From Cocos nucifera (Eukaryota > Streptophyta > Magnoliopsida > Arecales > Arecaceae): a stretch of 64,000 bases of DNA. The notes below the pieces were generated by a model. The model did not search any database and was not told the origin of the DNA. It was given only the letters and a program-made list of their open reading frames with translations. Position numbers and translations under genes: made by a program. The DNA is taken from assembly GCA_006176705.1 (NCBI GenBank), contig QRFJ01004322.1:55314-119313 (forward strand), written 5' to 3'. Within the stretch, counting starts at the first letter, position 1, and each line of letters starts with the position of its first letter. Positions 34,861 through 45,129 of the stretch are shown piece after piece.

Positions 34861-35733
34861 CAGTCTCCCATCGAAGCTGATCTCTTGCCTCAGGATGTTC
34901 CTTTGAGAGCTTATATAAGAAATCTTAAGAAAGAAGTCTCAAGAAAAAATTGGAAAAGATAGAGGATGAACTTAAGAAATTAAAAAAGAATTACGTCAAT
35001 GCGGCCATCGAAATCAATCATCTCCATCAATCATCTAGACAACTCTTCAAAGAGTATAATGCTAAGAAATAACATCTGAATGAAGAGCTTGAGGAAGTCA
35101 AAAAGCGTGCGAGTGAGAAATCTTGGATTTTGATAGTCAAGGCCTGCTCCCTCGAGGTTGAACTAAAGGCAATAAAGGAGAAGATCCAGCTGCTTGAAGG
35201 GAGTTTGGCATGGTCTAGCAAAAAAGAAGAATACGGCTGGGATTGGTCCAAGAGGTTTTTGGAGCTTCAAGACTAGCTATGCAGGGCTGAGGATTCTTAC
35301 AAGAGTTACGAACTAGGTTGGAGTGATCGAATTGCTGAACTCCAATGGATAGTCTGAAGGGTTGATGAGGAAATGCTCACTTTGGAAGCGGTTGGTAGAT
35401 AGGACCCACGCGAGTTCAAGGAGAGAATTAGATGAGCTTCTTTCCCTGAGGGGTTCTTTAGAGAGCTTGTCTACCTTATATGGAAACAGCCAAATAGAGT
35501 TGCAAGAGTTGAAGATGCAAATGGTCTACCAACAAGATGACGTGAAAGATGAGGAGCCCAAGTTGGCCATTTTGAGGAAGATATTGAGAGAGACAGAAGA
35601 AGACTCCCATCGGTTCAAAAAATTATTAAGGGAGAGTTTGGTGGTAAGACAAGAGCTTGAGGAGAAGGTGAATGACTTAAAGCTCTCTCTTGTATTGGTT
35701 GGAGCTAGCAGTCCAAAGTCGGACACTGAATAG
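34861..35733 (+). pseudogene. Second coiled-coil ORF remnant, antisense in Tat Gypsy
   Basis: The plus-strand frame starts MQSPIEADLLPQDVPLRAYI and continues through frameshifts and stops to an open piece (35362-35733) with RRELDELLSLRGSLESLS, LRKILRETEEDSHRFKKLL and LEEKVNDLKLSLVL. Almost all of it has heptad spacing of Leu/Ile/Val with Glu and Lys, so it predicts coiled coil. It follows the previous ORF by about 130 bp and may be the continuation of the same gene. No enzymatic motif is visible. The reverse-strand frame 35526-35768 is a shadow. Confidence 0.55.
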
Positions 35734-36036
35734 GACTTTGTCTCTTTTTTTTTTTTGTTTATAACCAATCTTGAGGGCCTCTGTATTAAACTTTAACTTT
35801 AATGAAATATCTCTTTTACTTGTCCTTCTACATTCTATCTTAGTTTGGAGTTTGTTGGTTCCTTTGTTTTTTCCTCATGCCTGATATTGACATTGTCTTG
35901 AAACAATATTCTCTATCCCATGTCTCACGTATCTATCCTCCTTGCTCATGAACAAGGGTCATTAGGTTAAGATTGTTGAGATACCAAAGGGCCGTTGAAA
36001 GGGCCTCTCCTCTTTTCCTCTTGTCTTGAGAACTGG
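35734..36036 (+). other. Spacer between antisense ORF and tandem repeat
   Basis: Poly-T tract at 35743-35757 and T-rich sequence after the stop of the antisense ORF, with AATGAAAT at 35800-35807 that could be part of a polyadenylation region. No coding signal seen. Confidence 0.35.
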
Positions 36037-36420
36037 AGGTCTTTCTTTTTGCCACGATAGGGTTAACCTCCTATCTTGAGTAATCCGAGGCCTTCACTTC
36101 ACCCTCACTATGATGAGATTAACCTCTTGTCTTAAATATCCGAAGGTCTTCACCCTCGCTAGGATGAAGTTATCCTCCTATCTTAAATAAGCAGAGGCCT
36201 TCACCCTCATTTGGATAAAGTTAACCTCCTGTCTTATATAATCAGAGGCCTTCATCCTTGCTAGGATGAGATTAACCTCCTATCTTACATAACCAAAGGC
36301 CTACACCCTTATTTGGATGAGGTTAATCACCTATCTTAAATAATCGAAGGCCTTCACCCTCGCTAGGACGAGGTTAATCTCCTACCTTAAATAACCGGAG
36401 GCCTTTTACTTCATTTAAAA
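36037..36420 (+). repeat. 51-bp tandem repeat array in Tat Gypsy spacer
   Basis: About seven units beginning AGGCCTTCACCCTCGCTAGG and containing TTAACCTCCTATCTTAAATA. Units are diverged from each other by several substitutions. Short tandem repeats in the region between pol and 3' LTR are usual in Tat-group elements. Confidence 0.75.
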
Positions 36421-36613
36421 ATAAAGTTTGACTGGATAATTTTCTATCATTGCATAGTTTTGCACAAAAAATAAGAATGTTAAAGTAAAAAAATTTAATT
36501 AGGATGAAATCATAGATAGTACATTCATAAATTTTCTAAATTTCATGATCGTGGGAGTATAGCTCCTTTAGATAATAAGACCCTAGTCGAGCAATTTTCA
36601 TAACTTCATAGAA

Positions 36614-36958
36614 ACCTTTCTAGTTAGAGGTGAGCTTTTCTTGATTTTGTGGTCCTGAGATGTTTGGTCGCCGAATTACTATATCTCCCATCCTAAAAAT
36701 TTTGCTCTTGACTTTGGCATTGTAGTAGCAGGCCACTTTTTGCCTATATGTTGCCATTCGAATTTGGGCCTTTTTCCACTTTTTCTCCATCAAGTTGAGG
36801 TTCGTCCAGAGGTCTTGTGAGTTATTTTGCTCATTGAAACCTTCAACTTGGGTAGAAGAAAGTTTGAGCTCGATGGATAATACTGCTTCTATTCCAAAAG
36901 CTAAGGTGAAAGGAGTTTGCCCAGTTGGCAACTTCTGGATGGTCTTGTACACCCAAAG
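36614..36958 (-). pseudogene. Tat Gypsy integrase C-terminal fragment
   Basis: The minus-strand translation gives TLWVYKTIQKLPTGQTPFTL, AFGIEAVLSIE, LNLMEKKWKKAQIRMATYRQ, YYNAKVKSKIFRMGDIVIRR and SGPQNQEKLTSN. This is the hallmark end of plant Gypsy integrase (end of the core domain and start of the C-terminal domain). The reading frame is open over 125 codons. Its upstream part is cut by the Copia C LTR end at 36959. The plus-strand frame 36795-36977 is a shadow. Confidence 0.85.
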
Positions 36959-39411
36959 TGTATGGTTTGGTGTATAGAGCAAAAGCACAGATTTCAAAAT
37001 AAAATTATGAAATCATAAAACCAAACCCAAAACCTAGGATCATCTTATTAGAATTTAAATAATATAATATGCATTTCTAACATAAATGAAGGTATTAGAA
37101 TATACCTCTGATCGCTAAAACTTAACTTGACTCTGATTGCCGACAATAGTCCATCAGGGGTTCCACCAGGTGCCTATGCATTTACCCTCCAACATTGATC
37201 CACATAGGGACTTGATCAAGACACTAGCACTTTTGATTATTTTAATTAAAATTCTTATGATAAGAACTTTAATTATTTGGCAGAACCTTCCCTAGATTTG
37301 CTGTCACCCTTCTTGCCTATCCTTTCTTATCTTTTTTTTCTTCTTGTCTTCCTTTACAATCTTCTTAAGCCCTTATCCTAAAGCAGACCTTTTGTCCTTA
37401 ATTAGAACTTGTCTTAACAAGGGAAGAAAAAAAAGAAATTGGATAGCTAGGGAGAGTGGTAAGAAAGTAAGAAGCGTTCTGAATTACTTTGACTCCCAGA
37501 GCGCACCCTTATTTATAATGTACGTAGGGGTGCTGCCACCAAATTCTCATGCCCTTTCCCTAGGTTTTTCTCATGCCCATCCATTCATCTCATGCCCCAC
37601 TAGAAGAAAATGCCACATGGAATCCATAGAATTAATACGAAGAGGTGCGTTAAAGCAGTAGGACTCTTCATAAAATTCTACATAACATTCTTCAGAAGAG
37701 TTGCAACATTTTCATATTTGCGCCATCAATTCCCACCATTGATCAACATGAAATGCTGATCTAATGGACTAAAACAATGGAGCCAAATTAGAAGATGGCG
37801 TGGGAAACTTGGGCATGGAAAAGTCAAACCTTCAAGGTGTTTGACTTGGTCCAAGGGGCGCCTACAATCAAGGGGGCGGCAAAGACTCTTTGGTTATCCA
37901 AAAATATGATAACCAACAAAGAGAATAACTAGTAGAAGGACTCTTCTATACCCTCTCTTCATCTAAAATCATGTAACAAAATTTACATGAAAAACTAAGG
38001 AAGACTTTTGTGTCAAAACATATCCATGCACCACATGTCCCTAGCACAAAGATCAAATCCCATGCACTAAAGAAATAGAGTCTCTAGTGCATGGGTTGCT
38101 TATTTATGACACCCAATCCCTTGGTCAGCAAGCCAAGGGTCAACCCAATCAATTAGCCAAATTTGATTTGACTCAAATTGGATTTAATTAGCCTAAATAG
38201 AAACCCGATTCAAATCTAGGTGCTAGGGTTTGTAATATGTGCTAACATATTCAACCTGCACATATGATCTAATCCAATTAGACCCTTGATCAATTTTCTT
38301 TATGTGTGATCCATTGGATTCCATATCTAGCCAGCAGTAGATCCGGGTGTAATTTGATCTAATTTGGTTAAAACTTAACCAAACTGATTTAGGTCAAAAC
38401 TTGCTAACCCAATTTGATCAATTAGAACTCTTTCTAATTAATGATCAAATTAAATTTTTTAATTTGATTGAACCCACAAGACAAGATTGACATCTAGCAA
38501 TATATCATGTCTATCTAAAAGATATAGAATTTTAATAAAAATATCAAAAATATCATTCAATGGAAAGTTACTATGCAATAGGATCCTTTAATCATCCTAC
38601 ATTCCGAATATGACTATGGATATGGAATCATATCAAATCCATTTTCATATTCATTTTTCTTTCAATCACATGATGACGGTTCGATTAATGAAATATTAGA
38701 AACTATTTTTAATTTTTATTGTGCTTTGATCAAAGTCTTCTTGTATCATCATTGGATTGAAGCAAGTAAGGTGTGATCTCCTCTTACTAGGAGTGATTGA
38801 TTCCTTGTTGACCTACTCATAACCTCCATATGCAATCCACCATATCAAGATCATGCTATACATGATTAAGTCATGAATGAGTATGAACCAAAATATGGAT
38901 TCATGCATACAAGGTTCTATGGTAGTCTCAAGTCAAAGGATTACATGCATAACTCCCACTATGAGAACCATCTATTGATATGTAGATAAGACTCCATTAG
39001 ATGTTCTCAAGTTGGATCAATTCAGTGAACTCATTCTCTAATGAGCACCCACATTCTTGTATTAGTATCATACTCAAGTGATTGTGAGATCAATCACCCT
39101 CTCCATCAAGCATACATAGGATGTGCCAATCTTATCGAAAACATTGATCTCCAACTCAATATTCCATCGATCAAGAATATTTAAATTAGGATTTTAAGGT
39201 TTTAGATCTCACAGGTATAATCTCATCATAATCCTAAAACCATAGTCCTAATTTATGGGTTCATCGTCATATTAAATAAATAATTATGATGTAGCATATG
39301 ATGAAATAAATGCTTTTATTTATTTGAAAATGTCATTACATGAGTTTGGAAGATAAAAGAATAGCCCATCAAAATATAAATTTTGATTGGTTTGAGGGAA
39401 TATTTCTTTCA
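36959..39411 (-). repeat. 3' LTR of Copia C
   Basis: On the minus strand it starts TGAAAGAAATATTCCC after the polypurine tract and ends near ACCAAACCATACA at about 36959, where Gypsy integrase coding begins. The low-coordinate boundary is uncertain by about 10 bases. It is about 2.45 kb and AT-rich, with no coding potential; the open frame 37344-37661 is not supported by any recognised homology. No other copy of this LTR is in the window. Confidence 0.7.
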
Positions 39412-39440
39412 ATCTCCCACTTGCACTAAAGCCAATCATC
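39385..39440 (-). other. Polypurine tract and flanking hairpin, Copia C
   Basis: On the minus strand GATGATTGGCTTTAG (39440-39426) precedes GCAAGTGGGAGAT, and CCCTCAAACCAATC (39398-39385) follows inside the LTR. The arms pair over about 10 of 12 positions, putting the polypurine tract in the loop, as in Copia A. Confidence 0.55.
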
Positions 39441-39469
39441 CTTATATTTTAATCCTATATAATCAAGGT

Positions 39470-40975
39470 GGCGATCAAACTGCTGCTATGGTAGAGCCTT
39501 AGTGAACGAGTTTGCTATATTGTTCTTTGTATCTACTCATTCAATAACAACATCGTCTCTCGATTATTTCACGAACAAGATGAAAGCATCTCAGAATGTG
39601 CTTAGATTTATGATGAGACTTGATTGCTTTGCTTGAGCAACTACTCCAGTATTATCATAGTAAAGTGGTACTAGATTCTCAATCTCGAGAACAATATCCA
39701 ATTCAGTGATGAACTTCTTCATCCAAATAGCTTCCTTGGTAGCTTCACTCGCAGCTATGTATTCTACCTCAGTAGTTGAGTTAGCTACAGTCGGTTGCTT
39801 GGTACTCTTTTAACTCACTATTCCATCATTTAGAGTAAAGATATATCCTAAAATAAATTTGCAATCATCTAGGTCTGATTGAAAACTAGAGTCAGAATAT
39901 CCTTCTAGTTTAAGATCAGATCCACCATATACCAGAAAAATATCTTTAGTCTTTCTTAAGTACTTAAAAATATTTTTCATACCTTTTCAATGATCCTCTC
40001 CTAGATCAGCCTGAAATCTACTGGCTATGCCTAAAGCATAAGCAACATTAGGCCAGGTACATAACATAACATACATTATTGATCCTACAGTCGAAGCATA
40101 AGGAATAGAACTCATGCTATTTCTCTCTTTAGGTGTCTTAGGAGATATCTTCTTAGAGAGATGTATGCCTTGACTCATGGATAAGTAACCTCTTTTACTC
40201 CCATCCTGACTGAATCTTTTCAGTATTAAGTCAATGTACTTAGACTGGGACAAGCCTAGCATCCTCTTAGATCGATCTCTATAGATCTTTATACCTAGTA
40301 TATAGGATGCTTCTTCCAAATTTTTCATGAAAAACTTATTTGATAGCCATAACTTAACTGATTACAACATTAGGATATCATTCCAAATGAGAAGTATGTC
40401 ATCTACATACAGAATAAAGAAAGCTATGACACTCCCACTAGTCTTCTTGTATACACATGATTCATCCACATTCTTGATAAAGCCAAACTCTTTGACTGTA
40501 ACATCAAAGTAGATGTTTCAACTCTTTGAAGCTTGCTTTAATCCATAAATAGATCTCTTAAGCTTGCATACTTGATTTGATCTCTCATTTGAGACAAAAT
40601 CCTCTAGCTGTGACATGTAGACCTCCTCCTCAAGAAAACCATTAAGGAAAGTGGTCTTCACATCCATTTGCCATATTTCATAATCATAGTATGTTGCTAT
40701 GGCAAGCATAATTCGAATTGATTTGAGCATGGCAATAGGTGAGAATGTTTCATTATAATCTACATCTTGTTTTTGCTTGAAATCCTTAGCCACTAATCTA
40801 GCTTTATATATTTCAACTTGGCCATCTACTCCAATCTTTTTCTTATAGACCTATTTGCACCCAATAGCGTTCACACCCTCTGGTGCATCCACCAAAGTCC
40901 ATGCTTTGTTGGTGTACATGGAGTCCATCTCGGATTACATGGTAGCCAGCTATTTGTCTGAGTCCCTACTCATGA
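39470..40975 (-). pseudogene. Copia C reverse transcriptase and RNase H
   Basis: Reading down from 40975: SEMDSMYTNKAWTLVDAPEG, VEIYKARLVAKDFKQK, DYNETFSPIAMLKSIRIMLA and IWQMDVKTTFLNGFLEEEVY, then RSIYGLKQASKS and a stop. The catalytic YVDD is intact (near 40410-40399). The connection block SYILGIKIYRDRSKRMLGLS (40310-40250) follows, then RNase H: EGYSDSSFQSDLDDCK, EVEYIAASEATKEAIWMKKF and LYYDNTGVVA (39925-39630). The end becomes frameshifted at about 39580. Stops occur at a Trp position after KQASKS and a few other sites. This is the best preserved RT in the window. Confidence 0.85.
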
Positions 40976-42138
40976 TAGCTTCTGTATAGGTTAGAGGTTC
41001 ATCATTCTCAATGACTTAGGCTTCATTATTCTCAATAATGAACCCGTACCTCATAGGTGCATGTTGCACTTTATCAAACCTATGGATTGAAGTTGTGTAT
41101 TCTGGTTCTTCCTTATTTATGTGTTTATTTGCTTGAGAAATATCTATTTATTCTTTTTGAACTTCACTAAGTTTAATGTTTCTCCCACTACCTCTTTCTA
41201 GGATAAATTCTTTTCCCATGAAAGTGGCATGCCTACTTACAAATATCCTTTGTTCAGTAGGATGGTAGAATAGATATCCCATACTATCTCTTGGATATCC
41301 TACAAATAGATATTTATCTGCTCTAGCATCTAGCTTATGTCAAAAATTTTTTTTGACATATGCTAGACAACCCCATATCTTAAGATACTTAAGATTAGAT
41401 TTCTTACCTCTCCATATCTCATATGGAGGGTTAGATACAGACTTAGAAGGTACTCTATTCAAGATATATACTGCGGTCTCTAGGGCATGACCCTAGAAGA
41501 AAATAGGTAACTCTATGAAGTACATCATGAATCATACCATATCCAATAAGGTACGATTTCTTCTTTCGACTACATCATTTAATTATGGTGTATAAGAAGG
41601 AGTCCATTTAGAAAGATTTTTTTTTTACTTTACTATAGTCTAGAAACTCATTGGATAAGTATTCTCCTCCCCAATCAGATTGAAGAATTTTTATACTATT
41701 TTCAGTTTGTTTCTCGACCATACTTTGATACTTTTTGAATTTATCAAAAGCTTCGAATTTGTATTTCATAAGATACACATATCCAAATCTAGATAAATCA
41801 TCAATAAATATTATAAAATAAGAGTATCTTCCTCTGGCTTGAGTTGTCATAGGATCATATACATCTGTATGTACTAGTCCTAATAACTCACTTGTCTTTT
41901 CTCCATGTCCACTAAATGGAGTCTTGGTCATTTTACTCATGAGACATGATTCACAAGTTCTTAATGATTCATAATCATAAGGATCAAAAAACTTTTTTTT
42001 ATATAACTTGTTAATCATGTTCTCACTAATATGACCAAGTCGATAATGCCAAAGTAAAGTATTATTTATGTTCTCTCTTTTATGCTTTCTATTTTCATCA
42101 ATATGAAAAATATTATCATTCAAACATAGAGTCAACAA
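40976..42138 (-). pseudogene. Copia C pre-integrase and integrase
   Basis: The open frame 42138-41608 shows the zinc-binding pre-integrase block (HYRLGHI...CESCLMSKM), then the catalytic core with the first Asp in GLVHTDVYDPM and the second in LQSDWGGEYLSNEF (41700-41640). The frame is then frameshifted. The remaining core and the C-terminal linker follow: LKIWGCLAYVKK, DKYLFVGYPRDSMGYLFYHP and IFVSRHATFM (41400-41215). Integrase would insert the cDNA. Upstream sequence is continuous with the protease remnant. Confidence 0.8.
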
Positions 42139-42417
42139 ACCATTATTAAAAATGCCATTGCATATAATTTCATTAGAATATTTGATAGAGCAACCATTGC
42201 TCGTTACATCAAGATTATATCCTTATTTTAATAACAAGGGTATAGATACAATATTTTTAATGATCTTAGGCATATAATAATAATTTATCAACTCTAAAAT
42301 TTTTCTAGAAGGTAACTTCAAAATATTGGTCCCTACGACTTCTGCTTGGATGGACTCTCCTACAGCACCATAGAGTTTGAAGTCACCCATCTTCAAACTT
42401 CTAATTTTCTGCAGCCC

Positions 42418-43340
42418 CTACAAAGATTTGCAGATTTGAAAATTACAGTCAGTATCTAATATCCAAGAGTTTAAAATGAAAAAATTTAATGACAATATTA
42501 TATGTATCTCATATGTACCTTTTGGTGCATTATTTCCACCAGTCTTCATAGTTGCAAGGTAAGCCTTGTAATTCTTTTTCCAATGATCTATTTTGCCATA
42601 GTAAAAATAGATCATCTGTCCGGAGGCCTTCTTCTCCTTCTTCTTTTTATTTATGCCATCTTTAGGATTCAACCTCCTCTTAAAACCCTTTTTGGCTACC
42701 TTCTTCTTAGAGATTCCATCTACAAGAAGAAGAGGAGCCTTATCCTTCTTGTTTTGGCTTTCTGCTATTTTGAGCATATTTAACAGCTCAGGCAAGAAAG
42801 TATTCAGTTTGTTCATATGATAGTTCACGACAAACTAAGAAAATAATTCTGAAAGTGATTGCAGAATTATATCCTGACTCAACCCCCATCCATGACAAAA
42901 TCTAATTGGCTCAATCGAGTAATTAGATCAATTACCATCAACACATGATCTTGCACGGATGAAGTTTCTGCCATCCTGGCATGGAATAACTGCTTAGATA
43001 TCTCATATCTAGCAGTTCTACGCTATTTTCCATAAAGCACTTTTAGGTTGAGCAATATGGACTGAGTGTCCATGCCATCATGCTGCCTTTGTAACTCATT
43101 ACTTACGGAGGCAAGTATGATGCACTTGATAGTAAGAGAATCATTTTGCCACATCTTATATGTGTACTTTTCTTTCTCTATAGCATCTTTTCCTAATGGC
43201 TTAAGATCAGGGGCATCAAGAATATAGGAGAGTTTTTCTTGACTGAGTACTATTTTTAGATTTCTCAACCAATCCACACAGTTAGGATCGGTTAACTTAT
43301 TTGAATCCAAAATTGAATATATTGAAAGTGAAGAAGCCAT
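42418..43340 (-). pseudogene. Copia C gag and protease start
   Basis: Start MASSLSIYSILDSNKLTDPN and DWLRNLKIVLSQEKLSYILD: typical Copia gag N-terminus, open for 105 codons (43340-43023). After a stop region the frame 42828-42418 gives the gag C-terminus with a Lys-rich region and a degraded zinc knuckle (YFYYGKIDHWKKN, both leading Cys changed to Tyr). The protease start WILDTDCNFQI follows, with active-site DTG changed to DTD. The polyprotein continues after a stop into KLYGAVGESI and the pre-integrase domain. Confidence 0.8.
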
Positions 43341-44117
43341 TTATTCTACGTAATAAAGAACATTATATAAGCAAACAACTCATTATAACGTACACAATTA
43401 AATTAGGACTTTAATTTAATTATGTCTCCTACTATTTTATCGAATATCATAACCCTCAAGTATGTTAATCAAAAAAATCTAATCATTTTTCTTAGTGGGA
43501 TTGAGATCCTAATTCCTTATAGAAGGTCTTGTGGTTGCACAACAAATCTTTTATAAGTTTAAAGGTAGGAAACTCTTTCCAATTGCATCTCATATAATTC
43601 TTAATATATTCTTGGTCTCTAAAATATTAATAGCCTTATATTATCACAACAAACTATAATATTTTAGTTAAGTAGGACCCTTCATTTCTATATAGTCATA
43701 ATGAAATATAATTGCCCTTATAGTTACACAACAAAGCAGTATATCCAAAATGCCGTAAGCATCATTATAAACTAGATTAATATTATATCAATCCTCATAA
43801 TCGATCTTGTGGTTGCACAACAAACCTAATATGATTTATGACATAATAATGAACTAGCATGAAGGAAGGCCTTAATGTAGTGAATCAAAAGAATCCATCC
43901 ATCGAGTCAGCTCGGTCCACAATTGAGCTGGCTCGATAATGTCTAGCTTGAGTACCACTTTCTGTCTGCCTGAGAGAATTGGCTTGAATCTGTCTTGAGC
44001 CAACTTGATCTCACCCTGAGCCGGCTTGACTGCATATTCGAGCTAGTTCAGCTACGTATCAGAGCCACATTCCAATAGAAATGTCGAAGCACCCAATCCA
44101 GAATTAAATCAATCAAA
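43341..44117 (-). other. Copia C leader between module and gag
   Basis: AT-rich, non-coding. The plus strand shows several short repeats of the phrase TTGTGGTTGCACAACAAA and variants (43531, 43811) with spacing of about 90-280 bases, a loose tandem pattern typical of Copia leaders. A stretch 43905-44060 repeats GAGCTGGCTCGA-like words. No gene seen. Confidence 0.45.
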
Positions 44118-44272
44118 TCGGTCAGGTAAGTGGAAGAGAGATGGAGGTCCTTTCATCACTTTTCTTAGACACCAATGAATTGGCCAAGTCAGACAATGAA
44201 ATCAATTAGAAACCACGTTCTCTTTACCAATCATGAACCACTTTTCTAGACACCGTTTGATCAATTTGACAT
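44118..44272 (-). other. Shared leader module, Copia C copy
   Basis: Sense (minus) order: ACGGTGTCTAGAAAAGTGGT, CGTGGTTTCTAATTGATT, TTGGCCAATTCATTGGTGTC followed by TAAGAAAAGTG, then GGACCTCC and CCACTTACCTGACCGATT. Base-for-base this is closest to the Athila-like copy at 52130-52300, despite the elements belonging to different superfamilies. Confidence 0.65.
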
Positions 44273-44482
44273 TCAGATTGGTTTTGCTATCGGTTAATTA
44301 CACTATAATTTAATATAATTTTATAGAAGGCTTTAATTGGTCTCTATGCACATTCTAATTTAAAACATATAACATACATGAATTAATCATATTAATCATA
44401 TCAGCATGTATCATCACTCTAGGACAACCACAATTATATAGTCAACATTTGTCACTAAGCCAGGGCAACCTTACAAAATGAT

Positions 44483-44512
44483 CACTACAGTGAAAATGGT
44501 AAAAGGCAATGC
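44483..44512 (-). repeat. CACTA terminal inverted repeat (one end)
   Basis: CACTACAGTGAAAATGGTAA with the CACTA signature at the exact border of Copia C leader sequence. The three bases before it are GAT, a possible target duplication. The partner end is not in the window. Confidence 0.7.
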
Positions 44513-44830
44513 TACAGACGACATTTTATGATGCTAATAAACGTCGAAAATAAGATCCACAATGCTTCAAAAAGCATCATGAAAGCGTGGTATATGTAAG
44601 AGTGGAGATGCAAAGCACCGACGCTTTTTAAAAGCATTGCAATATTTTCTAACGATGCTTTATAACATCGTAAATTTAAATTTTATCGATACTTTTTAGC
44701 ATTGTTAGTGACAACACATCCTGCACTCTACCAAGATGCTTTTAGAAGCATTGCCAGTTAAGTCACTAGTGATGCATATAAGCGTCGTTAATCAGTTCGA
44801 TTAATGATGCTTATAAGTGTCATTAATTTT
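44500..44830. repeat. CACTA subterminal palindromic repeats
   Basis: About seven imperfect palindromes of the form RAYGCTTTTARAAGCRTYRY, e.g. GATGCTTTTAGAAGCATTGC (44730-44749), GACGCTTTTTAAAAGCATTG, AATGCTTCAAAAAGCATCAT and GATGCTTATAAGTGTCATT. Subterminal repeats of this kind bind the element-encoded DNA-binding protein in En/Spm elements. That role is inferred here. Confidence 0.65.
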
Positions 44831-45129
44831 CTTAACAAAAAAATTATAGGTTTTATATATAGAAAAAAAGAATACAAAAATTCTTGTATAAAATTATATC
44901 AATTATTAAATCATAAACCTGTACAATCACCACCATTCACACCAAAAGCAAACATCAATAGCAAATTTAACCAAAAGATATTATTTTATATAAATAAAAA
45001 TAAAGTACTAATCATCCATTACAGTCAAGAGTTCAACAAACTAGAAGTATATAGAAAATATAAGGGTACAATAAAAATAAAATGATGTCAATCTGTAGGT
45101 AGATGATCGTTATTGTCTCAACGTGACGT

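Larger units (their letters stand above)
31227..36958 (-). mobile_element. Tat-type Gypsy retrotransposon, 3' half, minus strand
   Basis: On the minus strand there is an integrase C-terminal fragment (36958-36614), a spacer with a 51-bp tandem repeat, an antisense (plus-strand) spliced gene remnant (32728-35733), a purine-rich tract at about 32080-32100, and the 3' LTR (32079-31227). This matches the known layout of plant Tat-group elements with an extra antisense ORF between pol and the 3' LTR. The 5' half is displaced by Copia C at 36959 and would lie beyond 64000. Confidence 0.75.
36959..44482 (-). mobile_element. Ty1/Copia retrotransposon 'C', minus strand, split by CACTA
   Basis: From high to low coordinates: leader piece (44482-43341), gag (43340-42418), protease remnant, pre-integrase and integrase, RT, RNase H, polypurine tract (39423-39412) and 3' LTR (39411-36959). 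The 5' LTR and PBS are not in the window because a CACTA transposon interrupts the leader at 44483. The coding region is collinear and nearly complete but with several stops and frameshifts, so it is more recent than Copia A but inactive. Confidence 0.85.

Noticed and set aside
36037..36420. Regularly spaced repeats that could resemble a CRISPR array
   Set aside because: The 51-bp units are directly adjacent and diverged, without unique spacers, in a plant retrotransposon.
37344..37661. 105-codon frame in the Copia C LTR
   Set aside because: It lies inside a defined LTR with no homology that I recognise.
44804..45085. 93-codon Lys/Asn/Ile-rich frame near the CACTA terminus
   Set aside because: AT-rich composition alone explains it. 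It overlaps subterminal repeats and has no recognisable domain.
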